A stretch of 64,000 nt of DNA from positions 7,652,827-7,716,826 of the forward strand of contig LR746272.1 of assembly GCA_902729315.2 (NCBI GenBank). Reading direction: 5' to 3'. The position numbers were made by a program, and so were the translations under genes. Positions 1-11,469 of the stretch are shown here, piece by piece. Within the stretch, counting starts at the first letter, position 1; each line of letters opens with the position of its first letter. Source of the DNA: Spirodela intermedia. Lineage: Eukaryota; Streptophyta; Magnoliopsida; Alismatales; Araceae. The notes beneath the pieces were generated by a model. That model was not told the DNA's origin and did no database searches. It was given only the letters and a program-made list of their open reading frames with translations.

Positions 1-1540
1 ATCAAGTTAAATGTCAGGAAAACTAGTAATTGGAACTGATACTAGGTTACCTAAGTTAATCCTAACTTGTTATCAAATTGGCTCCTTATCTTTTGTGAGG
101 GTAACTTTTTAATGCCCTTTCTGACTTATCTCTTGTACAATGACATGGAGTCTGATATATTTCATTATTTTGACATAACTGAGTCTGTATTAAGATATTA
201 AGCTCGATGTGCTATTTTATTTTCTAATATAACTCGTTTTGTACTACTCTATTAAATCTGATATACTATGATATTTCACAATATAACTTCTCAAATACCA
301 ATATGTTAATCTTGATGCAATCTTATATTTCATGATTTATTTTCATATTCTAATGTACAATTTTGATATAGTCAACCATTTTGAAAAATAATTTTTCATA
401 TATTTTAAATATTAATATTAATTTACTAAAATTTGCATTTTTGATGCACTGTATTAAGATATCAATTTACTAACTGAGTCTGTATTAATCTTGATGCAAT
501 CTTATATTTCATGATTTATTTTCATATTCTAATGTACCATTTTGATATAGTCCACCATTTTGAAAAATAATTTTTCATATATTTAAATATTAATATTGAT
601 TTACTAAACTTTGCATTTTTGATGCACTGTATTAAGATATCAATTTGCTAACTAAGTCTATATTAATCTTGATGCAATCTTATATTTCATGATTTATTTT
701 CATATTCTAATGTACCATTTTGATATACTCCACCATTTTGAAATTTTCTTTTTCATATATTGATTCACAAAATTTGTATTCTAAATATTTAAACATTACC
801 AATTAATTGACCTAAGAAGAGACATTATTTAAAGTATTTTTGATTGATCTCAAGTTAATGTAAGATTTGTTTTAAGTTAGTTGCAACTTACATAAAAAAG
901 ACGATGTTGGTAACAATAAGGTGAAATGAATTTTTGACATGTAAACTTTTGCCATCTTCAAAACTTATTAGAATTTCCAATAAGGCAACACCCCTATCAA
1001 CATGGGTCAAATATTTCAGACCATGGTCTTACTTTTAACATGACATTTAAAATAATTACTATGCTAATAATTTCTTTAATTATTAGACCATGGTTTTTCT
1101 ATATCAGTATAATTCATTGTTCACACGTTTAATCTCATTGATTTGACTCTAATGAGTGGATCATAGTCTAAAAGTACCTTTCTTCATGAACCAATGGATC
1201 CCGAAATCTTTTTATTTTTTCTTACTATAAAAATAAAATAAAATTGTAGGACGATTGACAGCTAGTCCCACTGCCTTCATCCAACATCCGATGCAGAAAA
1301 TCCCTGAAGCTGGGTAAATTTATTAGGCCATGATTGTACTCGTCCCTGAGATCCTTTGAAACGGACATATCCAAACCCTGATGGCCTTTATCAGATCCAT
1401 CAAGCAATGTACGCAGGTGGCAGCCTCCTCGCTTGCCTTCCGGTAGAAGGTGATCATCCTGTCGTTACGCCCACTCTGAGTAACATGCCGTTACGCCTTC
1501 GTAGCCCGAGGGAGGTAGGAAGCCGGAAGAAGAAACGTGT
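1..1540. other. AT-rich intergenic DNA
   Basis: Strongly AT-rich sequence with no convincing coding exon on either strand. Its only clear structure is the 178-bp tandem repeat at 311-770. GC content rises after about 1250, as the promoter of the small peptide gene is approached. Confidence 0.7.
311..770. repeat. 178-bp tandem repeat, about 2.6 copies
   Basis: Near-identical units begin with CTTGATGCAATCTTATATTT at 311, 490 and 668, giving periods of 179 and 178 bp. The units differ by a few substitutions, and the third is cut short near 760-770. The period resembles the 160-180 bp units common in plant satellites, but only three copies are present. Confidence 0.9.
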
Positions 1541-1546
1541 CCCTAC

Positions 1547-1554
1547 TATAAATA
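1547..1554 (+). promoter_or_regulatory. TATA box of the small peptide gene
   Basis: TATAAATA lies 113 bp upstream of the ATG at 1667 and follows a GC-richer promoter stretch. It implies transcription starting near 1575-1585 and a 5'UTR of about 85-90 nt. Confidence 0.65.
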
Positions 1555-1666
1555 GTTATCCAGCTTGAGATGTGCAGGAAGCAATCCACCGGCCATCCTC
1601 CAACAGCCACCTCCTTCGTCTTTTTTTCCTTCCTTCACCGTCGTCGCCATCGTCGCCATCCTCGTC

Positions 1667-1980
1667 ATGAAGGTCCTGGTCCTTATGTTTCTGGCGGCTC
1701 TTGTCGTCTCTCCGGCCGAATCAAGGATGGTCGTCAACTTCCGCCACCCCAAAGAAGGTACGACGCTCTTCTTCTCACTCCAGAATTAAATAATAATCTT
1801 TTTCTTCCTCCTCCTCCCTCTCCGATCTGGTTCTCCGGTCGATTGGACGTTGCAGGTGTGAAGAGGACCAGCGGCGCCGCCGGCGTCGGCGGCGCTCCGG
1901 CGCGCGTAGCCCGCGTGTTTCCTTATGCTCCTCCCGCGCCGAAGGCCAACGACCGCCCCGAGTTCCCACCCGGCCTCTGA
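1667..1980 (+). CDS. putative small secreted peptide precursor, two exons
   Basis: The proposed CDS joins 1667-1757 and 1856-1980. The exon 1 donor is AG|GTACGA and the acceptor is TTGCAG|GTG, and the join keeps frame. The product is 71 aa. It begins MKVLVLMFLAALVVSPAES, a classic signal peptide (Lys, then a hydrophobic core, then a small-residue cleavage region). A basic and Gly/Ala-rich middle follows. The C-terminus is Pro-rich (FPYAPPAPKANDRPEFPPGL) and runs to the stop. There are no cysteines, so RALF, EPFL and defensin types are excluded. The organisation (signal peptide, variable middle, conserved-looking Pro-rich tail) fits plant peptide-hormone precursors of the CEP/PIP/IDA style, but I do not recognise the exact family. 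A TATA box upstream and good splice sites support a real gene. Function is unknown. Confidence 0.6.
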
Positions 1981-2151
1981 ACAACGTTGGAGGATAGGAA
2001 CCGCCGAGGACTCGAGATTCCCCATGCTTCTTCATCTTCCTCAGGTCTTCTCCCCATCGTTGCCTGCGATCGGCCCTCTGCTTGCACTGCCGAAGGAATA
2101 AGGAGGAGCTTAATGTTCTGACGTTCTTTTGCTACCATCGGATGTGCATAG

Positions 2152-2177
2152 AATACCCGATTTCGAAGTCGGGTATT
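2152..2177. repeat. 26-nt near-perfect palindrome
   Basis: The arms AATACCCGA (2152-2160) and TCGGGTATT (2169-2177) pair perfectly around TTTCGAAG, whose TTCGAA centre is itself palindromic. It lies about 170 nt after the peptide gene stop and is followed by a run of T. It could be a 3'-end hairpin or a protein-binding dyad. Confidence 0.7.
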
Positions 2178-2696
2178 TTTATGAAATAACACTAATATCG
2201 TAAATCATTCCCTCTACGCCATTTAATGGCGAATTATATGTCTCCTAATCCACCGACCATGTGTAATGTACCATTTACTATGTGGGTCTGTAGTGCATCA
2301 AAGATCTTCGTAAGTTCTAGATACAACCTATTTTTTATGGCGCTCGGATGAGATGGACGGCTCTAATGGAGTTTGGAAGAGGAGAGAGTGAGTGGGCCCC
2401 ACGGGACAGCGGGTAAAATCAGCGTCGTCAGGGCGTCGTCGTCGTCGTCGTCGCCCTCTCCTTGGGCGTGACCCAGTTTTGCGCGGGAAACGTCCCCGTG
2501 CGCGACGACGGGGCTTCGCTGCCACGTCGGAGGGTATAACGGGGAGGTAGGAGGAGCGCCTGACGGCAGCTCTCTCCTGGCTCAGGCTCCAAGTGCCGCC
2601 GTCTGAATCCCGTTACGAAATCCCAACGGTTTCCACGAACTCTCCCGTCAGGTTCCCTTCGCGCCCATCACAGGACCCACTGCCCCTGCCAGTGTG

Positions 2697-2704
2697 TATA
2701 AATA
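2697..2704 (+). promoter_or_regulatory. TATA box of the CCCH zinc-finger gene
   Basis: TATAAATA in a GC-richer promoter region. It implies a transcription start near 2725-2735. The short first non-coding exon would then end at the GAAG|GTAAGG donor at about 2760. Confidence 0.65.
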
Positions 2705-2760
2705 AGCACTTGTAGCTTCTTCTCGCTGGTTCCATTCCATTTCGTCGTTCCTTGGAGAAG

Positions 2761-3397
2761 GTAAGGACATAAGATTTTCTTTCTTGATGATTTTCTTTCT
2801 TGATGATTTTCTTTTCCCTAGTGTCTTGAATGCTGTTGCGGATTCTAAGCAAATCAAGATCTATGATCGTGAAGCACTTTACGACTGCTTGTACCGAATT
2901 TTCCAGCATTATTTTAATTTCCAGGCTCTTGTTCGGTAGGTTCTGTTCTGTGTACATCTTCTTACATCGGTTGATCGCTGTACTGCTCCGCAGAGTTCTC
3001 GGCTCGGTGACTTCATCGTTCCTGGAATTCTCTCCTGTTTCACATCTTACTTTTTGTTCCAGGTTGGCAGATGGAGAAGATGCCGCTTGAGAGCTCAAGG
3101 TTTTCCACGAGCGACGGGGCCTGAATTTTGTATATATTTTTCTTTTTCTCTTTTATCCTGGAAATTATGTTTTCGATTCTGGCTGTTGCTTTGTTCTGTT
3201 TCTACTACCTGTCCCTTAGGCTCTGAACGCTTCTGATCGTTTAAAGAGTTTGAGCGCTGGCCTGCTGCGAATGCTTTCATATGTCGACGGGAAATGAAGT
3301 TCCCCTTATCCTATTTTGTCCATTCCCAAATTTTTCCTTGATTAGACAAAGAATGATGTCTCACATTCTTTTACTGAACTTGTCTCCGCTCCTGCAG
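2761..3397 (+). other. probable 5'UTR intron of the CCCH gene
   Basis: It starts with a strong donor (GTAAGG at 2761) and ends with CTGCAG at 3397, leaving 43 nt of leader before the ATG at 3441. It has the T-rich composition of plant introns. A 16-bp motif is tandemly repeated at 2772-2814. Other acceptors, such as the one near 3062, are possible. Confidence 0.5.
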
Positions 3398-3440
3398 TTC
3401 TTTGTCCTGTTACTAGAAAAAGCAGCGAGTCCATCTTCAA

Positions 3441-4831
3441 ATGCAGCAGGGCAACGAGTTCATAAATGGCAGAGTCGAACCACCTCCAGTTTCATCACCA
3501 ATGTCCTTACTTACTCCTGACAGGCACAGCTCGTCACCGCCCCGATCCGTCGGTAACGGCGGAGAATTCTCAAACATCTGCGCCTCGCTATTCGCTCCCA
3601 AGGAATCTACTCTGTTTACCCCTCAGATCCAGTACCAGAGCTCTACGCCCATTTCCATCACGACTTCCTCTCTTTCCTGTGACGATGATTCCGAGGAAGC
3701 TGCTGCGACTGAGCATTGCCTAGGCCTTGCGCGGCTTACACTCCAGTATCAGGAAATGCTGGGTCGCTATGAACTCTGCCTCTCCCATCTCGAGGAAGCA
3801 GCTGAAGAGGCTGAGGCTCTTCGCCTGGAGAATTCGAACCTCCGGATGGCTAATGCTGAGCTTGCGAGGCGCCTAACCATCATTTCTCCATACGGCCAGT
3901 CCAGCAGGAGTACTGGTGGATTGTCAGAGGTGTACCCCGGTTTACCTCTCAGCTTGCTGAACGATTTTCAGCGCCTTGACCTGAACATCAGTCCGACTAC
4001 CGCGGAATGGAGCCCAATCCACGACTGCCAGAATGATAATATACTCACAAGGAGGGCACAGGTCCAGGACCACAGAACCACCCTGCCGAAGAGCATCTCG
4101 ATCCGATCAAAGGGTTACATGAAGCTCGCCGCCAGCAACCGCAACGGCCGAAATCGTTTCTCCGACCCTGCCATGCTTGGACCGGTGAGTTTGTTTCCCT
4201 TAATGAACCCCTGAATAGGAAGATACGGACACCCCTCAAGGTTCCAGTGAACATAGCACTAAACCCCAGACTTACGCAACCTGTTCTGCCTTTCACCAAG
4301 TTTTTACGCAAATGTCTTGTCACGAGAAAATTACTTTCAAGAATTCAAGGTTAAGAACCTTACTATTGGTTTCTAGATCTTGAGGCTGTTGGAGAAAACG
4401 CAGGAAGAAAGGGTGCTAGATGTAATTCTTTTTAATTTAAATTAACCGATTGGTATATAAGCTAATGATGGTGGTGATCGGGGAAGCAGCAAAAGGTTTA
4501 CGTGCCACTTGAAGAAGACGAAAACAGCAGCAGCGACGGAAACAAGCAAGAGAAGGAGGCGGCGACACTCGAGTTCGATGCTTATGCCCAGGGAATGTTC
4601 AAGACTGAGCTATGCAACAAGTGGCAAGAGGCAGGTTCGTGTCCTTACGGGGAGCATTGCCAATTTGCCCATGGCATTGCGGAGCTACGCCCAGTAATCC
4701 GCCACCCCCGGTATAAGACGGAGATCTGCCGGATGATCCTGTCAGGAGGGACCTGCCCCTACGGTCACCGCTGCCATTTCCGCCACGCTCTCTCTCCGCA
4801 AGATAATTTTCTGTCAGCCTCTACCAACTGA
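3441..4831 (+). CDS. tandem CCCH zinc-finger protein (TTP-type), RNA-binding
   Basis: The CDS joins 3441-4184 and 4490-4831, giving 361 aa. The donor is CCG|GTGAGT and the acceptor is AAGCAG|CAA, in phase 0. The N-terminal half has a Ser/Pro-rich region. A predicted coiled coil follows (about residues 97-145, rich in Leu and Glu: [15 protein letters not shown]). Exon 2 carries both zinc fingers: C290-x8-C299-x5-C305-x3-H309, an 18-residue linker, then C328-x8-C-x5-C-x3-H347. Each is preceded by a TTP-like lead-in (FKTELC, YKTEIC). This spacing is diagnostic of tristetraprolin-type proteins, which bind AU-rich elements in mRNA 3'UTRs and promote decay. In plants the closest group is the AtC3H14/C3H15 type, linked to secondary-wall and anther development. 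Family assignment is firm; target RNAs are unknown. AATAA-type polyadenylation motifs lie near 4987 and 5013-5020. Confidence 0.93.
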
Positions 4832-4834
4832 CAA

Positions 4835-6550
4835 CAAATAACTTCACCGGTGATTCCACATAAGCTTTTTGGAGAGCGACGAGGAAATTGGAAAAGAAAA
4901 GACGAAAAGAAAATCGGTTACCTCTCCAGAAAAGTTCTGCTATGTACATGGCATACTGTTGTCCTGTGCAGATATTAACTATCCAGAATAAGGTGATCAT
5001 AACAGTTTACCAATAATAATAAGGACGAGGGAGGACGTGCTACTTTAAAGGGATGATTGAAGAAGAAGAAGCTCACACTTCTTCAACGCAGAGGGAGACA
5101 TCTTTGCAGGTTCACTTTGTCTTAGTAAGTTCTTTGTTATCAAGCTTAGATGGTGGGTGTGAAGGGTGACAGGCATATTATCAGTCCCCGCCAGCTAATT
5201 CTTATGCTCGTTCAGTTTTTCTTCGTGTTGTTTTTTTTTGTCACCATGTATCAAAAACATATTATTCCCAAATGGCAAAGAGTCGAACTACAATTCTTGC
5301 AGCTGTTAATGGTCACATTTTGTTTTGATTCCTTGATGCTGCTATGTTTGCTCCGGAGGGGTCGTGATTTAGGGCTGCGTCGCCGCACGTAGTGTAAATG
5401 CGTGACGCCGGAGCGAAGAGAAGCGGGAATATGGTGCCCGTGGGAGCCTGCATAGTAACTAGACCTCGAAATTATTTCTTCCATAAACAATGGCGAGGTA
5501 CTAAGGTGGGGAGATTGCGCTCTGGAGATCGCGGCCGTCGAAGCATATTAATATCCTTACTGATAATTTCCTCGCTCTGCAAGATTTAAGCAACACGAAG
5601 AGGAGGGAGATATGGGTGATGAAAAATCTTTGCACGGGATAGGGCTCGGAAGGCCCATTAAGCTATTGGCTCATTCAGCCCAACTTGGTATCACCCGAAC
5701 CCCATCAGTAGCGGTTTGATAACCGGTTAGAGCTGGAACAGGCTGAATCTGATCAGAAATCATCCCAGATAAACCGGCGATTTTGGTAAGCTCGGATGGC
5801 TGAGTCCCCACGTAGTTCCCCATGCCTACGATTTTTGTGTGACCAAGGTCGGCCCTCGCAGCCGTGTCTTAGTCAATGAGGATTCCTGTTACGGAGGAGG
5901 TGTGACGCTCGACTCTGTCCAACTCCATCTACGTTATTGCCGGTTGTGCGGCACAAGAACCAGGACTGATATCCTTCGGCACAAGCGACAAGCGAATCGA
6001 GAGTCTTTGATCTTTCTCCAAAATTTGAACGCATTGTAGAAGGGAAAATGATAGAGAGAGAAAGGAGAGTTTGTGGATTACACCATGTTCGGAGGAAGTT
6101 TGGAGGGCAAGGATAAAAGGTAGCTTCAGATGCATGCAGACCATTACTTTATGTACTGACAATAGTATGGTAGGAGCTGCTAATATTCATCTCATATTGA
6201 TCATTTCTGATTCTCGTAAATCTTTAATTTGATGATGACAAGCATGGAAAGAAACCCGATTCTAGTCCCATTTTGTCTCGAACTTCCGATAAAAGGATAA
6301 ATTGCATTACCAAAATAAGAAAAAAAAAAACAACACATTCCACACCATCTCATCTCTTATAACTAAAACAAAACAAAACAAAAACAAAAAAAGACCACGA
6401 TTAAGTCTTTAATATCAGGTGACATATGTAGAAATAAGGAACAATACAGAACCGGAAGAACGCCCTTTGCAACATGATCTCCTTCATTTTCACATGGATG
6501 CAGCTACCCTTGGCAGAAAATAAGGAACAATGCAGAACCAGAAGAACGCT
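4835..6550. other. intergenic DNA, no recognised gene
   Basis: It contains the 3'UTR and poly(A) region of the CCCH gene (to about 5030), then mixed-composition sequence. I see no convincing exon on either strand. A short direct duplication (AATAAGGAACAAT followed by a GAACC/GAAGAACGC motif) occurs near 6433 and 6519. It borders the first SNM1 pseudogene. Confidence 0.5.
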
Positions 6551-6554
6551 CTCC

Positions 6555-7230
6555 TCGAGCCATAATCCTCTCTATTGTGCTCACGATATATTCCATAGAT
6601 TCATCCTGGAATTGGAAGGTAAACTTCGGATTGCAGTACGTTGAGTCCAGGAACACGGCGTTGGCCCCGACAAAATGACAGAGAAAAGGTATCCGACTTC
6701 ATAGATCCGTCGGAAACCTCCTGTGTGGACATACTTCTCGCACGGCCGCCCCTCATCCCCATGGACATTGAACAGAAACTGGACGGCCCCCCGACAATGG
6801 TTCGCTTCGACAGCCGTCACATCGGAGTCGTCGATCCAGACGGTCCAACCGCGGGACAGCGAGACCACAAACAACGAGGATGCGCCCAGGGCGTCGGCGA
6901 GGAGGCGGGCGGTGAGCTCAGAACAGTAGATAACACCCCTGCACCAGGCGGCCCCAAGGCCGGCCGCCGTAGAGATCGGAGTGAAAGTGGGAGAGGAAGT
7001 AGGAGACTGAGAAGTCGCCAGGGGAGCGGAAACCATCCACGACGAAACGAGTTCCAGGGATAAGGTTGTGCCGAGGGAAGCTCGGCGGCACCGAGGAAAG
7101 GGCAGAGCCCGAGGAGAGGCGGCCAACGACAGAAGGTTGAAGGGAGGAATTCTGGGGGGAGCGCAAGGTGAAGGACCAGTAGGGCCTCGAGGAAGAGGGA
7201 TGACTATGGCAGAGCTAGGGCTTCATTCTT
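6555..7230 (-). pseudogene. SNM1/DCLRE1-like DNA cross-link repair nuclease fragment, copy 1
   Basis: Read on the minus strand, this encodes the N-terminal metallo-beta-lactamase part of an SNM1-family 5' exonuclease. It shows IPGTRFVVDGF, YFLSHFHSDLYGG, GVIYCSELTARLL, VTAVEANHC, EKYVHTGGFR and, in another frame, VFLDSTYCNPKFTF. The open frames are broken. A GGCC duplication (near 6958-6966) shifts the frame right after the HxHxD motif, and further small indels occur near 6670-6700. The HxHxDH metal motif reads HFHSDL, so the last His is lost, and HCPGA reads HCRGA. SNM1 proteins resolve interstrand cross-links in the nucleus, but this copy cannot make an active enzyme. It is closely related to the copy at 10165-10780, with matching right-hand flanks. 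Confidence 0.85.
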
Positions 7231-7529
7231 TGATGACGAGGGGCCTTCCATGATGGACCGGAGAGCTAGGGCAGGAGAAATGGAGGCTCCGACGAGGTAA
7301 CCGTTATTTGGTAACTATAGAGAAGGCGATTGAGAGAGAGAGAGACATCGGACCCTCTGTTGGTCGTTCATGGCATTGTGGGCCGGTGGGCGAGCGGAGC
7401 CCACTTGTTCGGTTGATTGACGACTTACAACGAGTAATGGTCTCACTGGAACCGAAATTACGAAGGCCAAGCTCAATCGAATACCAAAAAGGTTTGACCT
7501 AGACTTCTCTCTCACACATATATATATAT

Positions 7530-7990
7530 ATAGATATATGTACACAATCTATTTTATCTAAATGAATGGGACAACAATATTTATAATTTAATTTGGAATT
7601 TTAATTAAGTGAATATTACTTGTGAAAAACTGAAAAGAAATTGACAGAATGGTTAAATGTATAAATCTGTGTATAAGTCACCAGGGGAAAAAATAATGTC
7701 ATTTGGATTTAATTTTATTTATTTCTTATCTAAATTAATGTAAGAATAATATTTATAATTTAAACTAGTATTTTTATTCAGACTAATTATTTTATAAAAA
7801 TAGAAATAAAATTTACATAATAATTCAATATATAAGATACTGTGGATTCTTTTTCTGGTAATATGATTTAAATGTAATTTTTTAATCAAAATTAATGGGA
7901 AAATAATATTTATAAATTAATATGGTATTTTAATTAAGTAAAAGCAATTATTTGAGAAAAATCCGAAGGAAATTTGTAGAATAACTACAT
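7530..7990. repeat. AT-rich tandem units next to SNM1 copy 1
   Basis: About three degenerate units of roughly 165 bp. Each contains ATTAATGGGA, AATAATATTTATAATTTAAT, a TTTTAATTAAGTAA stretch, TTATTTGAGAAAA and a CACTGGGG-like segment. Units start near 7545, 7735 and 7890. The same array in the same order lies beside SNM1 copy 2 (10985-11430), so the array was part of the duplicated segment. Confidence 0.75.
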
Positions 7991-7999
7991 ATAATGAAG

Positions 8000-10160
8000 A
8001 AAGAAAAGATAATTCTAATTTGAAAAGATTCTTTTAAAGAGTAACGTAGATATGGCATGAGGCAAGCACAAGGAAGGGAAATAAGTATCCTGGAGAGTAT
8101 CTAACATCCACATCTCCTCAACTCTTCAGATACGAGATGTATAAATAAGAGTACGCATGGAGTTCGGACAATGACAGAAATAAAACAAGGGTAGGGTGTC
8201 CAAGCCTAAATCGAAAATCTACTTCAAATAGCACTCAGATGGCCTTTTTCTCGAATGGAATTTATTTTGTAATTGCACTCGAAATGAGAGCAAACGATCA
8301 AAAAACTATATGGTGCAAGAATATTGCACAAAAGAACCTGTTTCAGAATGCCCAATAGTTAATACCAGAAGATGCCCCCCATTAAACATGATATTGGACA
8401 CTTTGGATTGGTACCTAAATAGCAACCCAAGATGACTTTTGTTTACATCAGCGGTCTCATCCCACCTATGGGGTGTGAAGACTACATAAGAGTAGGAATG
8501 ATGGATGGTGAAACAAAAACTCAAAAGCATCAACGAGATTCTCCAACAAAGCCCAAAATTAACAATCAGCCATCTGGAGAAAATAATCCAATCAAAAGCC
8601 CATTGCTAGGCTAGAAAAGAAAAATAAAGGTTTTTCCTTCTTCTTTACTTTGATGAAATAATCATTTTCAAAGATTCTTCAGTTGATCACATTTGCAACT
8701 CTCTTTTCTTTTTTGCTGCTTTTTTAAAAATGCTGTGTCATTTAATTGTCGAGGTTATTTGTAGTCTCTGAGTATCTTTATTTCTTAAATTAGTAGATAA
8801 CAATCAAAGATAGGGTAGATGACTTCTACTCCAAATAACACAAAATCTCACACCTAGCTTCAACATGAAAACTACAGAGAGAGCACAGTTTTGATAGGGC
8901 GTCGTTATACAAATCAATTATTGTCTTTTTATCACAGTACATAGAAGAATGACGAAACGAAATTGGAGAAAATCAATTATTAAGGGAAGGAAATGTCAAA
9001 CTTATTAAAGTCCACGCAGTCCTCAAATTAATTTATAAAGATTAAATCAGAACGAAGACAACTGTATCTTTCCAGGCTAAAGCATTATAATATCCTGTAA
9101 GGTATAAACAACAAACAAATCCTACTATGTAAGTTATGACAAAACAATGCAAAATTGACTTACAGGACGACAGTCAAGTGGCATGAGAACCAGACACTCA
9201 AGGCCTCTCCAGGGTGCCTAGACGGGCAACACAAATAAGGCACTAGCCTGGACAGTCAGGGAATCAGGCACCAACCACGGGCTGCCTGGGGAAATCAAGA
9301 TGGTGTCAAAGCATTAATGTTCCAAGAAAAAACTGATGCAACAGATAAATAATGATTTCAGCATTAGATACCATTATTTTCTGAGCACGTCATAGTGTGA
9401 TATCTAACGACGTGGATACTGTCATAGCCCTCATGATGTGTTAACTCATGAGCGCAATCACAGTGTTTCTTATCAATGTGTATCACAGAAAAAATAAAAT
9501 ATTATCTCAACCGCCTTACTTTTGCAGGCGATAAACAATAGTTTCTCAAATGTGAAATAAACTCTCTCATAAATAATGAAATCATAATCCCAGCAGAGGA
9601 TCTAGCGTATAAAAATGGGGAGAAAAACACCAATGTTACCACCTGATGAAAAAAATAACCCACCTCACTTTCAGAACCTGCTTTCTCATGCGAATGCGAT
9701 ACTGGGTCATTTTTTTGAGACGTTGCTTGTTCTTGTGAACAAGAAATTTTGGCCAATATTGCTGTTCAAGAAGATATATGTCAGTCTAGACATCCTTTCA
9801 ACCACACATCAAATCTTCTAAAAGACTAAAAGATGAACACCAGATGTTTATCAATAAGTTCCTGAGTCTTCTCATAGTTTTATGGGCCCTTTGAATAGCT
9901 TTCATGTACAGATAAAAAATCCCTGCACAAAAAACGAAAGGCATAAACCGAATTTATGAGCGTTAAGGCAACAAATTGAAGGATCAGCATTTACTAAAAG
10001 CGAACAAACACATATCTCTAGTCCCTTGGGGAAAACATTTTAAATTTAAGCATTCCCTTTAAAACAAGTGAATTAGAACATCATTGAAAGGATGCTCACA
10101 GGCTACCCAATTGTGGCACAAGCTGGAAGAAATAACACAGCACATTATGAACCAATTTGT
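8000..10160. other. spacer between the two SNM1 copies, no recognised gene
   Basis: A TATAAATA sequence sits at 8140-8147, but no open exon follows it. Otherwise this is AT-rich sequence with scattered stops in all frames. It could hold intron or 3' remnants of an ancestral SNM1 gene, but I could not align any domain here. Confidence 0.5.
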
Positions 10161-10164
10161 TGGC

Positions 10165-10780
10165 GTCAAAAATATGACAGAGAAAGGGATCCGACTTCAT
10201 AGATTCGTTATATCGGAAATTTCCTGTGTGGACATGCTTCTCGCACGACCGCCCCTCATCCCCATGGACAGGGAACAGAAGCTGGACGCCCCCTCGACAA
10301 TGGCTCGCTTCGACTGCCGTCAAATCGCAGCCGTCGATCCGGACGGACCAACCGAGGGACAGCGAGATCACAAAAGACGGGGATACGACCAACGCATCGG
10401 CAAGGAGGCGGGCGGCTCAGAGCAGTAGATAACACCCCAGCACCAGGCGGCCCTAAGGCCGCCGTAGTGATCGGAGTGGAAGTGGGAGAGGAAGTAGGAG
10501 ACTGAGAAGTCGCTAGGGGAGCGGAAACCATCCACGACGAAGCGAGTTCCAGGGATGAGCTTGTGCCGAGGGAAGCTCGACGGCACCAGGAAGGGCAGAG
10601 CCCGAGGAGATGAGGCCAACGACAGAAGGTTGTGGGGAGGAATTCTGGGGGGAGTGGGAGGTGGACCCGTAGGACTCGAGGAAGAGGGATGATGATAGAG
10701 ATGGGACCTTCCACTGTGGACTGGAGAGCCCCCCCCCGAAGCAGGAGGTATGGAGGCTCCGACGAGGGGGGGGAGGAGAG
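10165..10780 (-). pseudogene. SNM1/DCLRE1-like DNA cross-link repair nuclease fragment, copy 2
   Basis: Minus-strand copy of the same N-terminal nuclease segment. Visible parts are IPGTRFVVDGF, YFLSHFHSDHYGG (the HxHxDH metal motif is intact here), GVIYCSEP, LTAVEASHC, EKHVHTGNFR and SMKSDPFLC. A 4-bp deletion near 10413-10416, relative to copy 1, breaks the frame just after YCSE. After about 10165 the similarity to SNM1 stops, where the family normally continues with the TTYCNP block. HCPG reads HCRG in both copies. An upstream open stretch reaches an ATG at 10847, but its N-terminal part looks non-coding. Judged a pseudogene; a sequencing error at the 4-bp site would need to be excluded. 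Confidence 0.8.
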
Positions 10781-10984
10781 GAGAGAGAGAGATTTCTGGC
10801 TGGTGGTCGTTCACATCATTGTGGGCCGGTGGGCAAGCGGAGCCCACTTGTTCGGTTGACTAACAGCAAACGAGTAATGCTCTTACTGAACCCGAAATTA
10901 CGAAGGCAAGGCTCAATCTAATTCCAAGCAGATCTGACCTGGACCTCTCTCTCTCTATATATAGAGAAAGAGAGAGAGATATCT

Positions 10985-11430
10985 ACGCAATTTTTTTTAT
11001 CTCAATTAATGGGACAAACATATTTATAATTTTAATATGGTAAATTAATTAACTATAAAAAAGTTATTTGAGAAAATTTTGAAGGAAAGAGGTAAAACAA
11101 GTAAATGAATAAATACATGTATGTCCATGTGGGAAAAAAGTTATGTTATTCGAATTTTAATTTAATTTATTTCATATCGAAATTAATGGGGAAATAATAT
11201 TAATAATTCAATATGGTATTTTTACTATAATATTAAAAAATACAGAAAAAGGTAGAATAATGAAATGGACATCTATATGTATATAAGACACTGGGAAATT
11301 TTTTCTGGTAATATATTACAATGTAATTTTATTTTTATCAAAATTAATGGGAAAATAATATTTATAATTTTAGTTATAAAAATAATTAGTTGATAAAAAC
11401 TAGAAGGAATTTACTGGAAAATTAAATGAG
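10985..11430. repeat. AT-rich tandem units next to SNM1 copy 2
   Basis: Three degenerate units starting near 11000, 11180 and 11340, collinear with the array at 7530-7990. Both arrays follow the same (GA/TA)-rich junction on the 5' side of the pseudogenes. Confidence 0.75.

Positions 11431-11458
<28 letters not shown>
11429..11458. repeat. (TA)n microsatellite
   Basis: About 15 TA units. They mark the point where the AT-rich unit array is interrupted by a GC-rich island. Confidence 0.95.
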
Positions 11459-11463
<5 letters not shown>

Positions 11464-11469
11464 GTGTGC

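Noticed and set aside
2152-2182. Rho-independent terminator (hairpin followed by T run)
   Set aside because: The context is nuclear plant DNA, where this signal is not used; recorded as a palindrome only.
8140-8147. TATAAATA as a promoter
   Set aside because: No exon or open frame with coding character follows within several hundred bases.
10256-10847. Intact SNM1 gene in copy 2
   Set aside because: Motifs fall in two frames because of a 4-bp deletion, and similarity ends near 10165 without the following conserved block.
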